From contig NZ_JAXHBQ010000001.1 in assembly GCF_042466115.1 (NCBI RefSeq), positions 310,001 to 374,000 of the forward strand: 64,000 nucleotides of DNA, given 5' to 3'. Numbering within the stretch: the stretch's first letter is position 1; each line of letters opens with the position of its first letter. Of this stretch, positions 35,014 through 43,424 are shown in pieces. Source of the DNA: SW4 sp042466115 (GTDB lineage: Bacteria; Pseudomonadota; Alphaproteobacteria; Rhodobacterales; Rhodobacteraceae). Made by a program: the position numbers and the translations under genes. The notes beneath the pieces are model-generated. The model was not told where the DNA came from. It searched no databases and saw only the letters and a program-made list of their open reading frames with translations.

Positions 35014-36300
35014 CTACGCCCGATGACACGCGGATGTGTAGGGTGACAGGGCGTGGCGAATTGCGCCGATCACCAAGGCGCGCGCCACGGGTTTCAATGC
35101 GCCGTTTGCAACGGGATCAGCCAATCGACCAAGGTGTTGCGAAATCAGAGGCCAGGGTATTTCGCGCTCTCCCAACTTTGTAAACAGCCGGTCCACGGCT
35201 GCCGTCGCCACCGGATCGGGCCAGAGATAGCGAATGCGGTCGGACAGTCCAAAGTGGCGTTGGATCTTTTGATCACGGTCATTTCCGCTCACATAATCGC
35301 GCCAATACACCGGATTGTCTGCCATCACGTTCTCCATCGCGGCGGGCAGGGTTCCGGCTGTGTCGCCGTCACAGATCTCGCCAGCGATCGCATCAAGCCC
35401 GTAAAGCGCCTCGCGCATGGCAAAGGTCAGGCCGGGCCCGACCTTGAGGATCGCAAACCCGTCCTGCACAAGCCGCGCCAGTGCCTGCGCTGTCTGGTAG
35501 TCGGTTGAATGGGCCTCGAACACCAGCGTTTCCCGGGCCACGCGCCACGCCGCCAGCCTCGCCGCTGCGGCTGGGTCATACCGGTCAATGTCGATCTGGC
35601 CGAATTCAACGCCCGGCTGCACGACTAGCCCGACAATGCGCGGCCAGACATGTTCAAGGTTGGCGCTTTTCAGGGCGTCCATTTGGGCCTGAACTGTCGC
35701 ATCCGCGCTTTCGGGCCGTGTCACGACAAGGTGCGCGTGGTCTTGGGATGCGCCACCGGGAACGGGAACTTCGGTGCCGATGATATAGCCGGGCGGGGGA
35801 TGCCCGCCACGGGCTGCGCCGTCTTCGGCCTGGGCCATCAAGGCCGCCGCGCGCGCAGCAATGTCAGAATCACCCAGCGGTGTCGGGTCATCCGCGCACG
35901 ACATCGACGCATCCAGATGGATTTTTGAAAAACCGGCCTGCGCATAGTCCCTTGTCATAACCAGCGCCTTGGCCATCGCATCCCGGGCGGGCAAATCGCG
36001 CCACGGATTCGGCCCAAGGTGATCACCCCCCAGCAAGATACCGGCGCGCGGGATGTTCAACCTGTCAGCGATGCCCATCACAAGGTCACGGAAATCCGCA
36101 GGGGTCATGCCGGTATAGCCACCGTCCTGATTGACCTGATTGCATGTCGCCTCGACGCAGGGCACCTGACCGGCCTCATGGGCCTCGATCAGGCCCGCTT
36201 CGATCACAAGCGGGTGGGCAGAACACACGCTGGTCACACCCGACCTTTGGCCGATACCATGCGCGCGCGGCAACGCAAGAAATGCATCCAGCGGGTTCAT
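35014..36300 (-). CDS. GatZ/KbaZ-like (COG4573) protein, possible tagatose-6-P 4-epimerase
   Basis: The 428-residue TIM-barrel protein is of the family annotated as tagatose-bisphosphate aldolase non-catalytic subunit. It shows SVCSAHPLVIEAGL, QVNQDGGYTGMTPADF, LLGGDHLGPNPW, KIHLDASMSCADDPTPL, FEAHSTDYQT and LKVGPGLTFAMREALYGLD. The catalytic GatY/KbaY partner is absent here. COG4573 members have been reported to be D-tagatose-6-phosphate 4-epimerases in Agrobacterium, which would fit this operon. It overlaps the SIS gene by 4 bp (ATGA). Confidence 0.85.
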   Translation of the reverse strand: MNPLDAFLALPRAHGIGQRSGVTSVCSAHPLVIEAGLIEAHEAGQVPCVEATCNQVNQDGGYTGMTPADFRDLVMGIADRLNIPRAGILLGGDHLGPNPWRDLPARDAMAKALVMTRDYAQAGFSKIHLDASMSCADDPTPLGDSDIAARAAALMAQAEDGAARGGHPPPGYIIGTEVPVPGGASQDHAHLVVTRPESADATVQAQMDALKSANLEHVWPRIVGLVVQPGVEFGQIDIDRYDPAAAARLAAWRVARETLVFEAHSTDYQTAQALARLVQDGFAILKVGPGLTFAMREALYGLDAIAGEICDGDTAGTLPAAMENVMADNPVYWRDYVSGNDRDQKIQRHFGLSDRIRYLWPDPVATAAVDRLFTKLGEREIPWPLISQHLGRLADPVANGALKPVARALVIGAIRHALSPYTSACHRA

Positions 36301-37250
36301 GAGAGAACCACAACCTTGCTAAGATGGCGGGGGGTGACGGTGTTGATTCCCTTGGATTGGGCATGTCGTTCACCCAGCAATTGCAGCGCGGGCAGGGCCT
36401 CGGCGCCGGCCAGATCGCCGCGTGTTGCCACTGGCAGCGACACGTCACCCGGACCGCCGATCCCGATCACGAATGCGCCCTTGTCCTGCAACTCGCGCAC
36501 CAGTGCCGCGTCTGCCTGTGCCGTATCGCTGTGATAAAGCATGACAACAGCCGACCCTTCGTCAATCAGGCTGATGGGACCGTGGCGATATTCGCCGGGG
36601 TGAAAGGTCTGCGTGGCAGTGATCGCCATTTCCATCAGTTTCAACCCGCCCTCAAGCATCACGCCATAATGCGCGCCCCCGCCCAGAAACACGATGTGAT
36701 CGCGCGTATGGAAGGGTGCAATGTCGCTGGCGTCCATCGCGTCAAGCAAGGCTTTGGCATGCGCGGCAAGGGTATCGTCCACCGTCAGGCCAGCCATCGC
36801 GTAGCCCGCCAGCAGCATCAAGGACGCAGAGGCTGTCATCACGATGCCCTCGGCGGGGTGGGTGTCATAGACGATGGCGGTATCGGATGCGGCCGCAAGT
36901 GCTGTGTCGGGCGCACAGGTCACACCCGTCACATGGAACCCGAGCGCGCGGCTGGCTTCGGCGGCCCGCAGGGTTTCCGTTGTTGTGCCACTGCGCGACA
37001 AGGCGATGATGTCGGCCTTGGCCCCCTCGGGCAGATAGGACGCGGCGCGATCATGCCATTCGCCCGCAGGCACGCCGATTGCACGATGTCCGGCGCGGCA
37101 CAAGGCGGCCGCCACGGCAAGTGCCAGATTGTAACTTGTTCCGCAGCCGATCACGACACGGGTGGTGTCGCGCACCGGCAGTGGCGCGGGCATCACGGCC
37201 TTGCGCCAGTAATCGAATTGTCCGGTGATACCATCAATCGTGTGTGTCAT
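36297..37250 (-). CDS. SIS-domain sugar-phosphate isomerase/deaminase (AgaS-like)
   Basis: The 317-residue protein carries two SIS domains: VVIGCGTSYNLALAVAAALC then ALSRSGTTTETLRAAEAS in the first, and FLGGGAHYGVMLEGGLKLME with QTFHPGEYRHGPISLI in the second. This layout is that of AgaS and the GlmS isomerase half. AgaS-type enzymes convert galactosamine-6-phosphate to tagatose-6-phosphate plus ammonia. The flanking sugar kinase and GatZ-like genes agree with that. A glucosamine-type deaminase or fructosamine deglycase remains possible. Confidence 0.85.
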   Translation of the reverse strand: MTHTIDGITGQFDYWRKAVMPAPLPVRDTTRVVIGCGTSYNLALAVAAALCRAGHRAIGVPAGEWHDRAASYLPEGAKADIIALSRSGTTTETLRAAEASRALGFHVTGVTCAPDTALAAASDTAIVYDTHPAEGIVMTASASLMLLAGYAMAGLTVDDTLAAHAKALLDAMDASDIAPFHTRDHIVFLGGGAHYGVMLEGGLKLMEMAITATQTFHPGEYRHGPISLIDEGSAVVMLYHSDTAQADAALVRELQDKGAFVIGIGGPGDVSLPVATRGDLAGAEALPALQLLGERHAQSKGINTVTPRHLSKVVVLS

Positions 37251-37269
37251 GTGCTGTGGTCCTTCAAGG

Positions 37270-38178
37270 TCATTGCGGATTGTCCTGAGACAGGACCTTG
37301 GCGGTCCATTCAGGTGTGACGTTCCATTTCGCCAAGGCGGCGGCGTGCAGCAGCCCGCCCGTCAACGCGCTGGCGACAGGGGGTGTTGGGGCCCCGTTTT
37401 CATGTATCAGCGCATCAAGGATCCGGCTGCTTTGAAAGACCGATCCCGCATGGGCCCAGGGCGTGCCGACAGGGGACGCCGAACGCATCAATGCTGCAAG
37501 ATGGGCGGCCGCCTCATCCAGAATTGAACGGGCAACGAGGTTTCCCGCCAGCGCCAACCGATCAAGGATGCGGGCGACACTTGCGATCCGCGCGCGCTGT
37601 GTGTCCCCTTGCATCACCCAATCCAGCAGACCGTATGGGTGCTTTGGCGCATCCAGCGCCTGCGTCAGCATTGCGGCAAATCCGGTCATCGGTGCGCGGC
37701 CATCAAGTTCGGCAGTGGCAAGCACAAGCGCCTGTTTGCCGATCCAGAACGCGCTGCCCTCGTCACCCAGCCAGTGCCCCCAGCCGCCGGACCGGCGCTG
37801 GATGCCCTGCGACCGCCCGATCGCCATTGACCCGGTGCCCGCCAGCACCAGAACCCCGTCACGATCCGGAAATGCGCCGCGAAAGGCCAGTTCCACATCA
37901 TTGATGATCAGATGGGCAGCGCCGATCCGGGCGGTGACAAAATCGGCAACCTGCATGTCGTGGTCGGGAACCTCGCCAAAGCCGGGCATGCCGATCACCG
38001 CAAAATCAATGTCGTGTGCTTGGTCGAAAAGCGCGCCAAGCGCGGCCTGCCACCCGGCGCCATCTTGTATGTTGCACCCCTGTGCGGGTTTCAAACGGGA
38101 CAGGCGACCATTGCGATCCGCAACCAGCCCCGCCGTTTTCGTGCCGCCGCCATCAATGGACAGGACCGACCTAAGCAT
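37270..38178 (-). CDS. BadF/BcrA/NAGK-type sugar kinase
   Basis: This 302-residue ASKHA kinase has SIDGGGTKTAGLVADRNG (phosphate 1), VIGMPGFGEVPD, LVLAGTGSMAIG and GGWGHWLGDEGSAFWIG, which matches the N-acetylglucosamine kinase-like group of the BadF/BadG family. In this operon it probably phosphorylates the incoming amino sugar. The start at 38178 overlaps the DeoR stop by 8 bp. An in-frame upstream start would add 14 residues (MSRLHSPPPC...), which look less conserved. No transporter gene is adjacent. Confidence 0.85.
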   Translation of the reverse strand: MLRSVLSIDGGGTKTAGLVADRNGRLSRLKPAQGCNIQDGAGWQAALGALFDQAHDIDFAVIGMPGFGEVPDHDMQVADFVTARIGAAHLIINDVELAFRGAFPDRDGVLVLAGTGSMAIGRSQGIQRRSGGWGHWLGDEGSAFWIGKQALVLATAELDGRAPMTGFAAMLTQALDAPKHPYGLLDWVMQGDTQRARIASVARILDRLALAGNLVARSILDEAAAHLAALMRSASPVGTPWAHAGSVFQSSRILDALIHENGAPTPPVASALTGGLLHAAALAKWNVTPEWTAKVLSQDNPQ

Positions 38179-38959
38179 ATGCAAGCGCGGGCAGGGGGGT
38201 GGACTGTGTAAACGCGACACCGGCCGTGTCCAGATAGGCGGCGAATGCGCCTTTGGGTGGCGCGTCTGAAATCAACCGGTCGCCTGCGCCAAGGGTTGTG
38301 ACAGCATGGGTCGTGCGGGTGTCGAATTTCGTATGATCGGCCAGAACAACCAGTTCGCCACTGCGGCGCACCATCTGCGCGTTGGTTTCGGCTTCGTCCG
38401 CATCAAGGCTTGAAATCCGGCCCTGCGCATCAATCGCCGAGACGCCCAGAAACACCCGGTCAAACCACAACCCGCCAAGCATCGAAACCGCCGCTGGCCC
38501 CACCATCGACAGGTTTTCAGACCGCACACGCCCACCGATCAGGGTGACATTGACATGGGCCGCATGTGCCAGTTCCTGTGCAATAGCCAGACCGTTGGTG
38601 AAAACGTTGACGGGAACGGTGTTGCTTTTGATGTGGCGTGCAAGCTGCAAAACGGTGGTGCCTGCGTCCAGCAAGATCGCCTCGTTGGGCCGGACAAGCG
38701 CGGCCGCTGCCTGGGCGATGGCCCGTTTCGCCGCGATTTGATTGTCCTCGCGCGCCGAAAACGCCAGTTCCTTTTTTGATCCGGTGGCAATCCGCGCTGA
38801 CCCGTGCAGCCTGTCAATCTGGCCCGATTTTTCCAGATCCGCCAGATCGCGCCGCACCGTTGCAGGCGATGCATCAAGGGCAGTGGCAATCTCGTGCACC
38901 GATACCTGCCCCCGTGACAGAAGCAGCAAAAGCAATTTGGATTGGCGGTCGTTTGTCAT
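38171..38959 (-). CDS. DeoR-family transcriptional repressor
   Basis: The 262-residue protein has an N-terminal winged helix (LLLLLSRGQVSVHEIATALDASPATVRRDLADLEKSG, residues about 8-45) with the DeoR signature. The C-terminal DeoRC sugar-phosphate sensor shows EAILLDAGTTVLQLA, VFTNGLAIAQELA, LIGGRV and LADHTKFD. It is first in the operon with the kinase, SIS and GatZ-like genes. A DeoR repressor would release its operator when a phosphorylated sugar intermediate builds up. The start at 38959 is chosen over one 8 residues upstream. Confidence 0.92.
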   Translation of the reverse strand: MTNDRQSKLLLLLLSRGQVSVHEIATALDASPATVRRDLADLEKSGQIDRLHGSARIATGSKKELAFSAREDNQIAAKRAIAQAAAALVRPNEAILLDAGTTVLQLARHIKSNTVPVNVFTNGLAIAQELAHAAHVNVTLIGGRVRSENLSMVGPAAVSMLGGLWFDRVFLGVSAIDAQGRISSLDADEAETNAQMVRRSGELVVLADHTKFDTRTTHAVTTLGAGDRLISDAPPKGAFAAYLDTAGVAFTQSTPLPALAYA

Positions 38960-39431
38960 GATTGGCCCCGGATGTTGGCGCATTTAACCAAATGATACGA
39001 TCAGAGGCAATCACAAATTTGATCATTTGTGATCAAATGCGGCGTGGTCATCCGTGGCAAGGGGCGTGACGGGGCGGGCGCTTCGAGGGGCTGCACAGGT
39101 CAGCCCCCGCCACTTCATTCAGCGACAGGGTCAAGTCCGGTCCGCGCGGCTGCGCGGTGCCAGATGTTGCAAGCGCGGCAAGTGCGACGACCACCGCAAT
39201 GGCCCCACGCGGTGAGCCGATGCATGATAATGCGCCGCTGCGTGGATTTTTGCACAATGTCACGGTGGGGCCGGGCCATTCATGCAAATCCGTATAAGCA
39301 ACCGTTGGATTTCGCCAATTCACAGGTGTTTTCGTATGGCCTAGGACAAGACCAATACCGCAACACCGGAACGCGTGACCTGCCCTGCCTTGATGCGGGC
39401 GGCGATCCCCCTTGTCCTGAAAGGATATGAC
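38960..39431. other. 472-bp intergenic region
   Basis: The first 80 bp hold the DeoR operator palindromes. The rest has no convincing gene. On the minus strand, 39048-39257 could encode about 69 residues from a TTG, with a hydrophobic AIAVVVALAALATSG stretch and TAQ that resemble a signal peptide. There is no ribosome-binding site, so I do not call it. The last 60 bp contain AAAGGATATGAC, the ribosome-binding site of the DUF4386 gene. Confidence 0.4.
39011..39036. promoter_or_regulatory. Nested palindromes, likely DeoR operator
   Basis: Two overlapping perfect inverted repeats lie 52-77 bp before the deoR start. TCACAAAT (39011-39018) pairs with ATTTGTGA (39025-39032) across a 6-base spacer. 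TTGATCA (39019-39025) pairs with TGATCAA (39030-39036) across TTTG. A related AAATGAT word lies nearby at 38990. The AT-rich symmetrical DNA in a GC-rich genome suggests an autoregulatory operator. Confidence 0.7.
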
Positions 39432-40115
39432 ATGACATCCCAACCGACCTTTAAACAGGCGCCGCGCATTGCCGGCGCGCTTTACCTTGCCATTGCCGTT
39501 TGTGGCGGCTTCAGTATCGGCTACGTGCCCCAAGCCATCTTTGTCAGCGGTGACAGCGCACAGACTGCAGCCAACCTTGCGGCCAGCGCCGGCCTTTTCA
39601 AGCTGGGCGTTGCAGCCGATAGCGTCGTGATCATCTTTGAACTGGTCCTGACGGCCATTCTTTACGTCTTGTTTCACAAGGCCGCACCGATCCTGTCGGC
39701 CACGGCAATGCTGGCGCGCGCAGGGATGATCACTGTCATGGGGATGAACCTGCTGTTCTGGGTCATGCCGCTGGCTCTGGGCACGCAGGGCGACGTGGAG
39801 CAAAGCCGGATGATGATGTTCTTTACCGCCCATGAACTTGGGGTTTATGTCTGGCAGCTGTTCTTTGGCCTGCATCTGCTGGCACTTGGCGCATTGATCC
39901 TGCGCACCGGCCTTGTGCCGCGCGCCTTGGGCTGGGGCCTGTTTGTCGGTGCGTTCGGCTATCTGCTGCAAGGGATCGTCGAACTGACATTTATCGACAT
40001 CGGCCCGTTCTATAGCGTGATCATTGCGCTGCTCGTCGTTGTGACCATTGCCGAGCTGTCATTTGCGCTCTGGCTGCTGATCTGGGGCGGCAAACGTCTG
40101 GGCGTGCAGGGCTAG
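39432..40115 (+). CDS. DUF4386-type integral membrane protein
   Basis: The 227-residue protein has about six hydrophobic helices. The pattern includes RIAGALYLAIAVCGGFSIGYV near the N-terminus, IIFELVLTAILYVLF, and HELGVYVWQLFFGLHLLALG. This fits the DUF4386 family, whose function is unknown. The start at 39432 has AAAGGA upstream; a 19-residue in-frame extension is possible but poor. It is a single gene, convergent with an SDR gene (ends overlap by 4 bp). Confidence 0.8.
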   Translation: MTSQPTFKQAPRIAGALYLAIAVCGGFSIGYVPQAIFVSGDSAQTAANLAASAGLFKLGVAADSVVIIFELVLTAILYVLFHKAAPILSATAMLARAGMITVMGMNLLFWVMPLALGTQGDVEQSRMMMFFTAHELGVYVWQLFFGLHLLALGALILRTGLVPRALGWGLFVGAFGYLLQGIVELTFIDIGPFYSVIIALLVVVTIAELSFALWLLIWGGKRLGVQG

Positions 40116-40894
40116 CCCGATTTGGTCTGCATCTTTGCGACCATGCCCAGCACCATCCGGCGTGGCAGGAAGGGGATCAGCCAGTTGACCATCACCGACA
40201 GCTGGAATTCGGTCACCGCCACCAGCTTGCCGCGCATCATCGCGTCATAGCCGATCTTGGCGACCTGGGCGGCGGTGGTTTTGCTGTTCCGGGTCAGGGG
40301 AATGCCGTCCATGTCCGCGCGATCCGCAAAACCGGTTTCCACATAACCGGGGCAAAGCACGGTGCAGGTCACGCCCGATCCGCGCAATTCGTGATCCAGC
40401 GCCTGACTGAACGACTGCACATAGGCCTTGGTCGCGAAATAGACCGCCTGATTGGGGCCGGGCATCATCCCCGCCGTGGAGCCGACGTTCAAGATTTTGC
40501 CGCCACCTTGCGCCGCCATTTTCGCAGCAAAGATATGCGTGAGCGCGGTCAGGGTTTTCACGTTCAGATCAATCATCGCCAGTTCGTCGTCCAAGGCGCG
40601 GTCGATATGGCGGCCCAGCCCGCCGAAACCGGCGTTGTTGATCAGGATATCCACGCGCAAACCCGCGCCTTCGACCTGTGCTGCCAGCGCTTGCGCGCCG
40701 TCCGCTGCGCCGATGTCTTGGGCAATCGCATGGGCGGTGATGCCATGATCGCGTTCCAGTTCGGCCTTGAGGTCCAGCAACAGGTCGGCACGACGTGCCG
40801 TGATGATGACGTTACCACCCTGTGCGGCGTGATAGCGGGCAAATTCCTTGCCGATGCCCGAAGATGCACCGGTGATCAGGGCGGTCTGTGTCAT
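40112..40894 (-). CDS. SDR-family oxidoreductase
   Basis: The 260-residue short-chain dehydrogenase has TGASSGIGKEFARYHA for cofactor binding. ARRADLLLDL, with Arg after the second strand, suggests NADP(H). NNAGFGGLGR, a Ser in the NVGSTAGMM segment and the catalytic YFATK (Tyr-x-x-x-Lys) follow. The hydrophobic C-terminus (LSVMVNWLIPFLPRRMVLG) could contact the membrane. Substrate unknown. The start at 40894 has AAAGG upstream. The gene follows mnmA on the same strand. Confidence 0.88.
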   Translation of the reverse strand: MTQTALITGASSGIGKEFARYHAAQGGNVIITARRADLLLDLKAELERDHGITAHAIAQDIGAADGAQALAAQVEGAGLRVDILINNAGFGGLGRHIDRALDDELAMIDLNVKTLTALTHIFAAKMAAQGGGKILNVGSTAGMMPGPNQAVYFATKAYVQSFSQALDHELRGSGVTCTVLCPGYVETGFADRADMDGIPLTRNSKTTAAQVAKIGYDAMMRGKLVAVTEFQLSVMVNWLIPFLPRRMVLGMVAKMQTKSG

Positions 40895-40969
40895 GGGTCG
40901 GCCTTTCGTTACTGTTTCAACACCCAGAGTTTCCACGAAACTCTGTCCCAAATCCTGCAAAAGGATTTG

Positions 40970-42109
40970 TCACGCGCCGCGCCAGATCCAGCCGCCGCCA
41001 AGGATGCGACTGCTGCTGGTTTCATAGAACACGCAGGCCTGCCCGGGCGAGACACCTTCTTCGGCGACCATCAGTTCCACTTCGGCCGTGGTGTCTGACA
41101 GGGGCCGCAAAATCGCCTCGGTCGGGGGTTTGGTCGAGCGCACCTTCACGCTGATCTGACGCTCGGACAGGTCTGCAAACCCGCCATCACCCAGCCAGTT
41201 GATTTCGCGCACAGGCACGGTGCGGGTTGCCAGCAGGTCCTTGGGGCCGACAATCACATGGCGCGCGTCCACATCCAGCTTGACCACATAAAGCGGATCG
41301 GCCAGCCCGCCGATGCCAAGCCCGCGCCGTTGCCCGATGGTATAGTGCAGCACACCGTTGTGCTGGCCCAGCACGTTCCCGCCCACATCGACGATATCAC
41401 CCGGTTCTGCCGCACCGGGGCGCAGTTTTTCGATGACGCTGGCGTAGTTGCCGTTGGGGACAAAACAGATGTCCTGACTGTCGGGCTTGTCCGCCAGCGC
41501 CAGCCCGTATTTGCGCGCCAGCGCACGGGTCTCGTCCTTGGAGGCATGATGGCCCAGCGGAAAGCGCAGATAATCCAGCTGTTCCGGCGTTGTCGAAAAC
41601 AGGAAATAGCTTTGGTCCTTGGTCGGGTCCGCCGCGCTGTGCAGTTCCGGCCCGTGATCGCCGATCATGCGCTGGATATAGTGGCCCGTGGCCATGCAAT
41701 CGGCGTCCAGATCCTTGGCGGTGTTCAGCAGGTCCTTGAATTTGACCCGCTCATTGCAGCGGATACAGGGCACAGGCGTCGCGCCCGCCAGATAACTGTC
41801 GGCAAATTCGTCAATCACCGCGTCCTTGAACACGTTTTCATAATCCAGAACGTAGTGGGGAAAGCCCATGTCCTCGGCCACGCGGCGCGCATCATGGATA
41901 TCGCGGCCCGCGCAACACGCGCCCTTTTTGGCCAGGGCCGCCCCGTGATCATAAAGCTGGAGCGTCACGCCGACCACGTCATAGCCTTCTTCGGCCAGCA
42001 TCGCCGCGACAACGGATGAATCCACGCCGCCCGACATCGCTACAACCACGCGGGTGTCAGCAGGGGCCTTGGCAAAGCCAAGCGAGTTCAGGGCGCGATC
42101 AAGGGGCAT
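40970..42109 (-). CDS. mnmA: tRNA-specific 2-thiouridylase MnmA
   Basis: The 379-residue enzyme thiolates U34 of Lys, Glu and Gln tRNAs. It has the PP-loop VVVAMSGGVDSSVVAAML, the catalytic cysteine in PCIRCNERVKF and the second in SQDICFVPNG, and KDQSYFLF between them. A C-terminal beta-barrel completes the protein. The start at 42109 gives the family's length; the open frame extends 23 residues further. The order mnmA (divergent)-sciP-ctrA is, from memory, typical of Rhodobacterales. Confidence 0.95.
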   Translation of the reverse strand: MPLDRALNSLGFAKAPADTRVVVAMSGGVDSSVVAAMLAEEGYDVVGVTLQLYDHGAALAKKGACCAGRDIHDARRVAEDMGFPHYVLDYENVFKDAVIDEFADSYLAGATPVPCIRCNERVKFKDLLNTAKDLDADCMATGHYIQRMIGDHGPELHSAADPTKDQSYFLFSTTPEQLDYLRFPLGHHASKDETRALARKYGLALADKPDSQDICFVPNGNYASVIEKLRPGAAEPGDIVDVGGNVLGQHNGVLHYTIGQRRGLGIGGLADPLYVVKLDVDARHVIVGPKDLLATRTVPVREINWLGDGGFADLSERQISVKVRSTKPPTEAILRPLSDTTAEVELMVAEEGVSPGQACVFYETSSSRILGGGWIWRGA

Positions 42110-42238
42110 CGGATTTCCAATTGGGCAGCTCTGTCGGAATATAGGAAAATCCAACCTATTCTCAAGGGCGCGTTTCACCCCCCGTTAAGACCAAACCGCC
42201 AAAGTGCCTCCACAACCAGTCACATAGGGGTGTGAGAC

Positions 42239-42517
42239 ATGTATTTGAAAAAGATAGACGGCCCGCGCGCCGTGACCTTACCGGACGGAACGACGATGAC
42301 GCATGGTGATTTGCCAAAGCCCGATACGCGCCGCTGGGTCGCCTCGCGCAAGGCGGCCGTGGTAAGGGCAGTGATCGCGGGGCTGATTTCGCGCGACACG
42401 GCCAAATCGACCTATGGCCTGTCCGAGGACGAATTTTGTGAATGGGAAACGGCAGTTACGCAACACGGCGAAGCGGCTTTGCGCACCACCGCGCTACAAA
42501 AATATAGACAACCCTAG
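42239..42517 (+). CDS. sciP: SciP (DUF1153), CtrA-inhibiting regulator
   Basis: The 92-residue protein has a helix-turn-helix of the DUF1153 family: RRWVASRKAAVVRAVIAGLISR, then AKSTYGLSEDEFCEWE. In Caulobacter SciP binds CtrA and blocks its activation of target promoters. The gene sits directly before ctrA, supporting the assignment. The ATG at 42239 follows a poor Shine-Dalgarno. Confidence 0.9.
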   Translation: MYLKKIDGPRAVTLPDGTTMTHGDLPKPDTRRWVASRKAAVVRAVIAGLISRDTAKSTYGLSEDEFCEWETAVTQHGEAALRTTALQKYRQP

Positions 42518-42555
42518 GTTGCTGTGCCAACTTCTTTCTGTCCGGTAACGTGTGA

Positions 42556-42563
42556 TTAACCAT
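42556..42563 (+). promoter_or_regulatory. CtrA half-site upstream of ctrA
   Basis: TTAACCAT is the extended CtrA half-site. It lies 47 bp before the ctrA start in the 93-bp sciP-ctrA gap, which suggests autoregulation. No second TTAA at the N7 spacing is present. Confidence 0.55.
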
Positions 42564-42610
42564 TCGTGTTCTAGTGTGACCGTGATGAAGGAATAGCGGA
42601 GACACTTAAA

Positions 42611-43327
42611 ATGCGCGTTTTGCTGGTCGAAGATGACCCTACCATGTCCAAAAGCATCGAACTGATGCTGACCCATGCCAATCTGAACGTCTATGCCACG
42701 GACTTGGGAGAGGAGGGGATCGATCTTGCAAAACTGTATGATTACGACCTGATCCTTCTTGATATCAATCTGCCCGACATGAACGGCCACGAGGTGCTGC
42801 GCCAGTTGCGCCTTGCGCGGATCGACACGCCGATCCTGATCCTGTCGGGCGATGACGGCACCGAAAGCAAACTCAAGGGCTTTGGCTTTGGCGCGGATGA
42901 CTACATGACCAAACCCTTCCACCGCGAAGAACTGGTCGCACGCATTCACGCGATCATCCGCCGCTCCAAGGGGCATGCGCAGTCAATCATCAAGACTGGC
43001 CAGATCGGCGTGAACCTGGATGCCAAGACCGTCGAAGTGGGCGGCCAGCCCGTGCATCTGACCGGTAAGGAATACCAGATGTTTGAACTGCTTTCGTTGC
43101 GCAAGGGCACGACCCTGACCAAGGAAATGTTCCTCAACCATCTGTATGGCGGCATGGACGAACCGGAACTGAAAATCATCGACGTCTTCATTTGCAAGCT
43201 GCGCAAAAAGCTGAGCGTGGCAACGGGCGGCGATAACTATATCGAAACGGTCTGGGGGCGCGGCTATGTGCTGCGCGATCCGCAGCCTGCGGGAATGGAT
43301 GCCGAAAGGATCGCCATCGGCGCCTGA
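42611..43327 (+). CDS. ctrA: Cell-cycle response regulator CtrA
   Basis: The 238-residue OmpR-type regulator has a receiver domain (1-115) with acidic pocket EDD (7-9), phospho-acceptor Asp51 in LLDINLPDMNG and Lys in MTKPF. A winged-helix DNA-binding domain (about 125-230) follows, with LTGKEYQMFELLSLRKG and VFICKLRKKL. Identity is clear from MRVLLVEDDPTMSKSIELML. In Rhodobacterales CtrA controls motility, gene transfer agents and related traits and is not essential. SciP, encoded upstream, tunes it. Confidence 0.97.
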   Translation: MRVLLVEDDPTMSKSIELMLTHANLNVYATDLGEEGIDLAKLYDYDLILLDINLPDMNGHEVLRQLRLARIDTPILILSGDDGTESKLKGFGFGADDYMTKPFHREELVARIHAIIRRSKGHAQSIIKTGQIGVNLDAKTVEVGGQPVHLTGKEYQMFELLSLRKGTTLTKEMFLNHLYGGMDEPELKIIDVFICKLRKKLSVATGGDNYIETVWGRGYVLRDPQPAGMDAERIAIGA

Positions 43328-43424
43328 CAAAATTACCAACACGCCCACCACTCACGGACTGGACGCGCTGGGGACGCACCCCTATCACTTGGGTTGGATG
43401 ATAACACAAGGGTAGGGGTTTCGT

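Noticed and set aside
39048..39257. Minus-strand frame with a signal-peptide-like stretch (AIAVVVALAALATSG)
   Set aside because: Only a TTG start without a ribosome-binding site, and a basic, Pro-rich end. Not strong enough to call.
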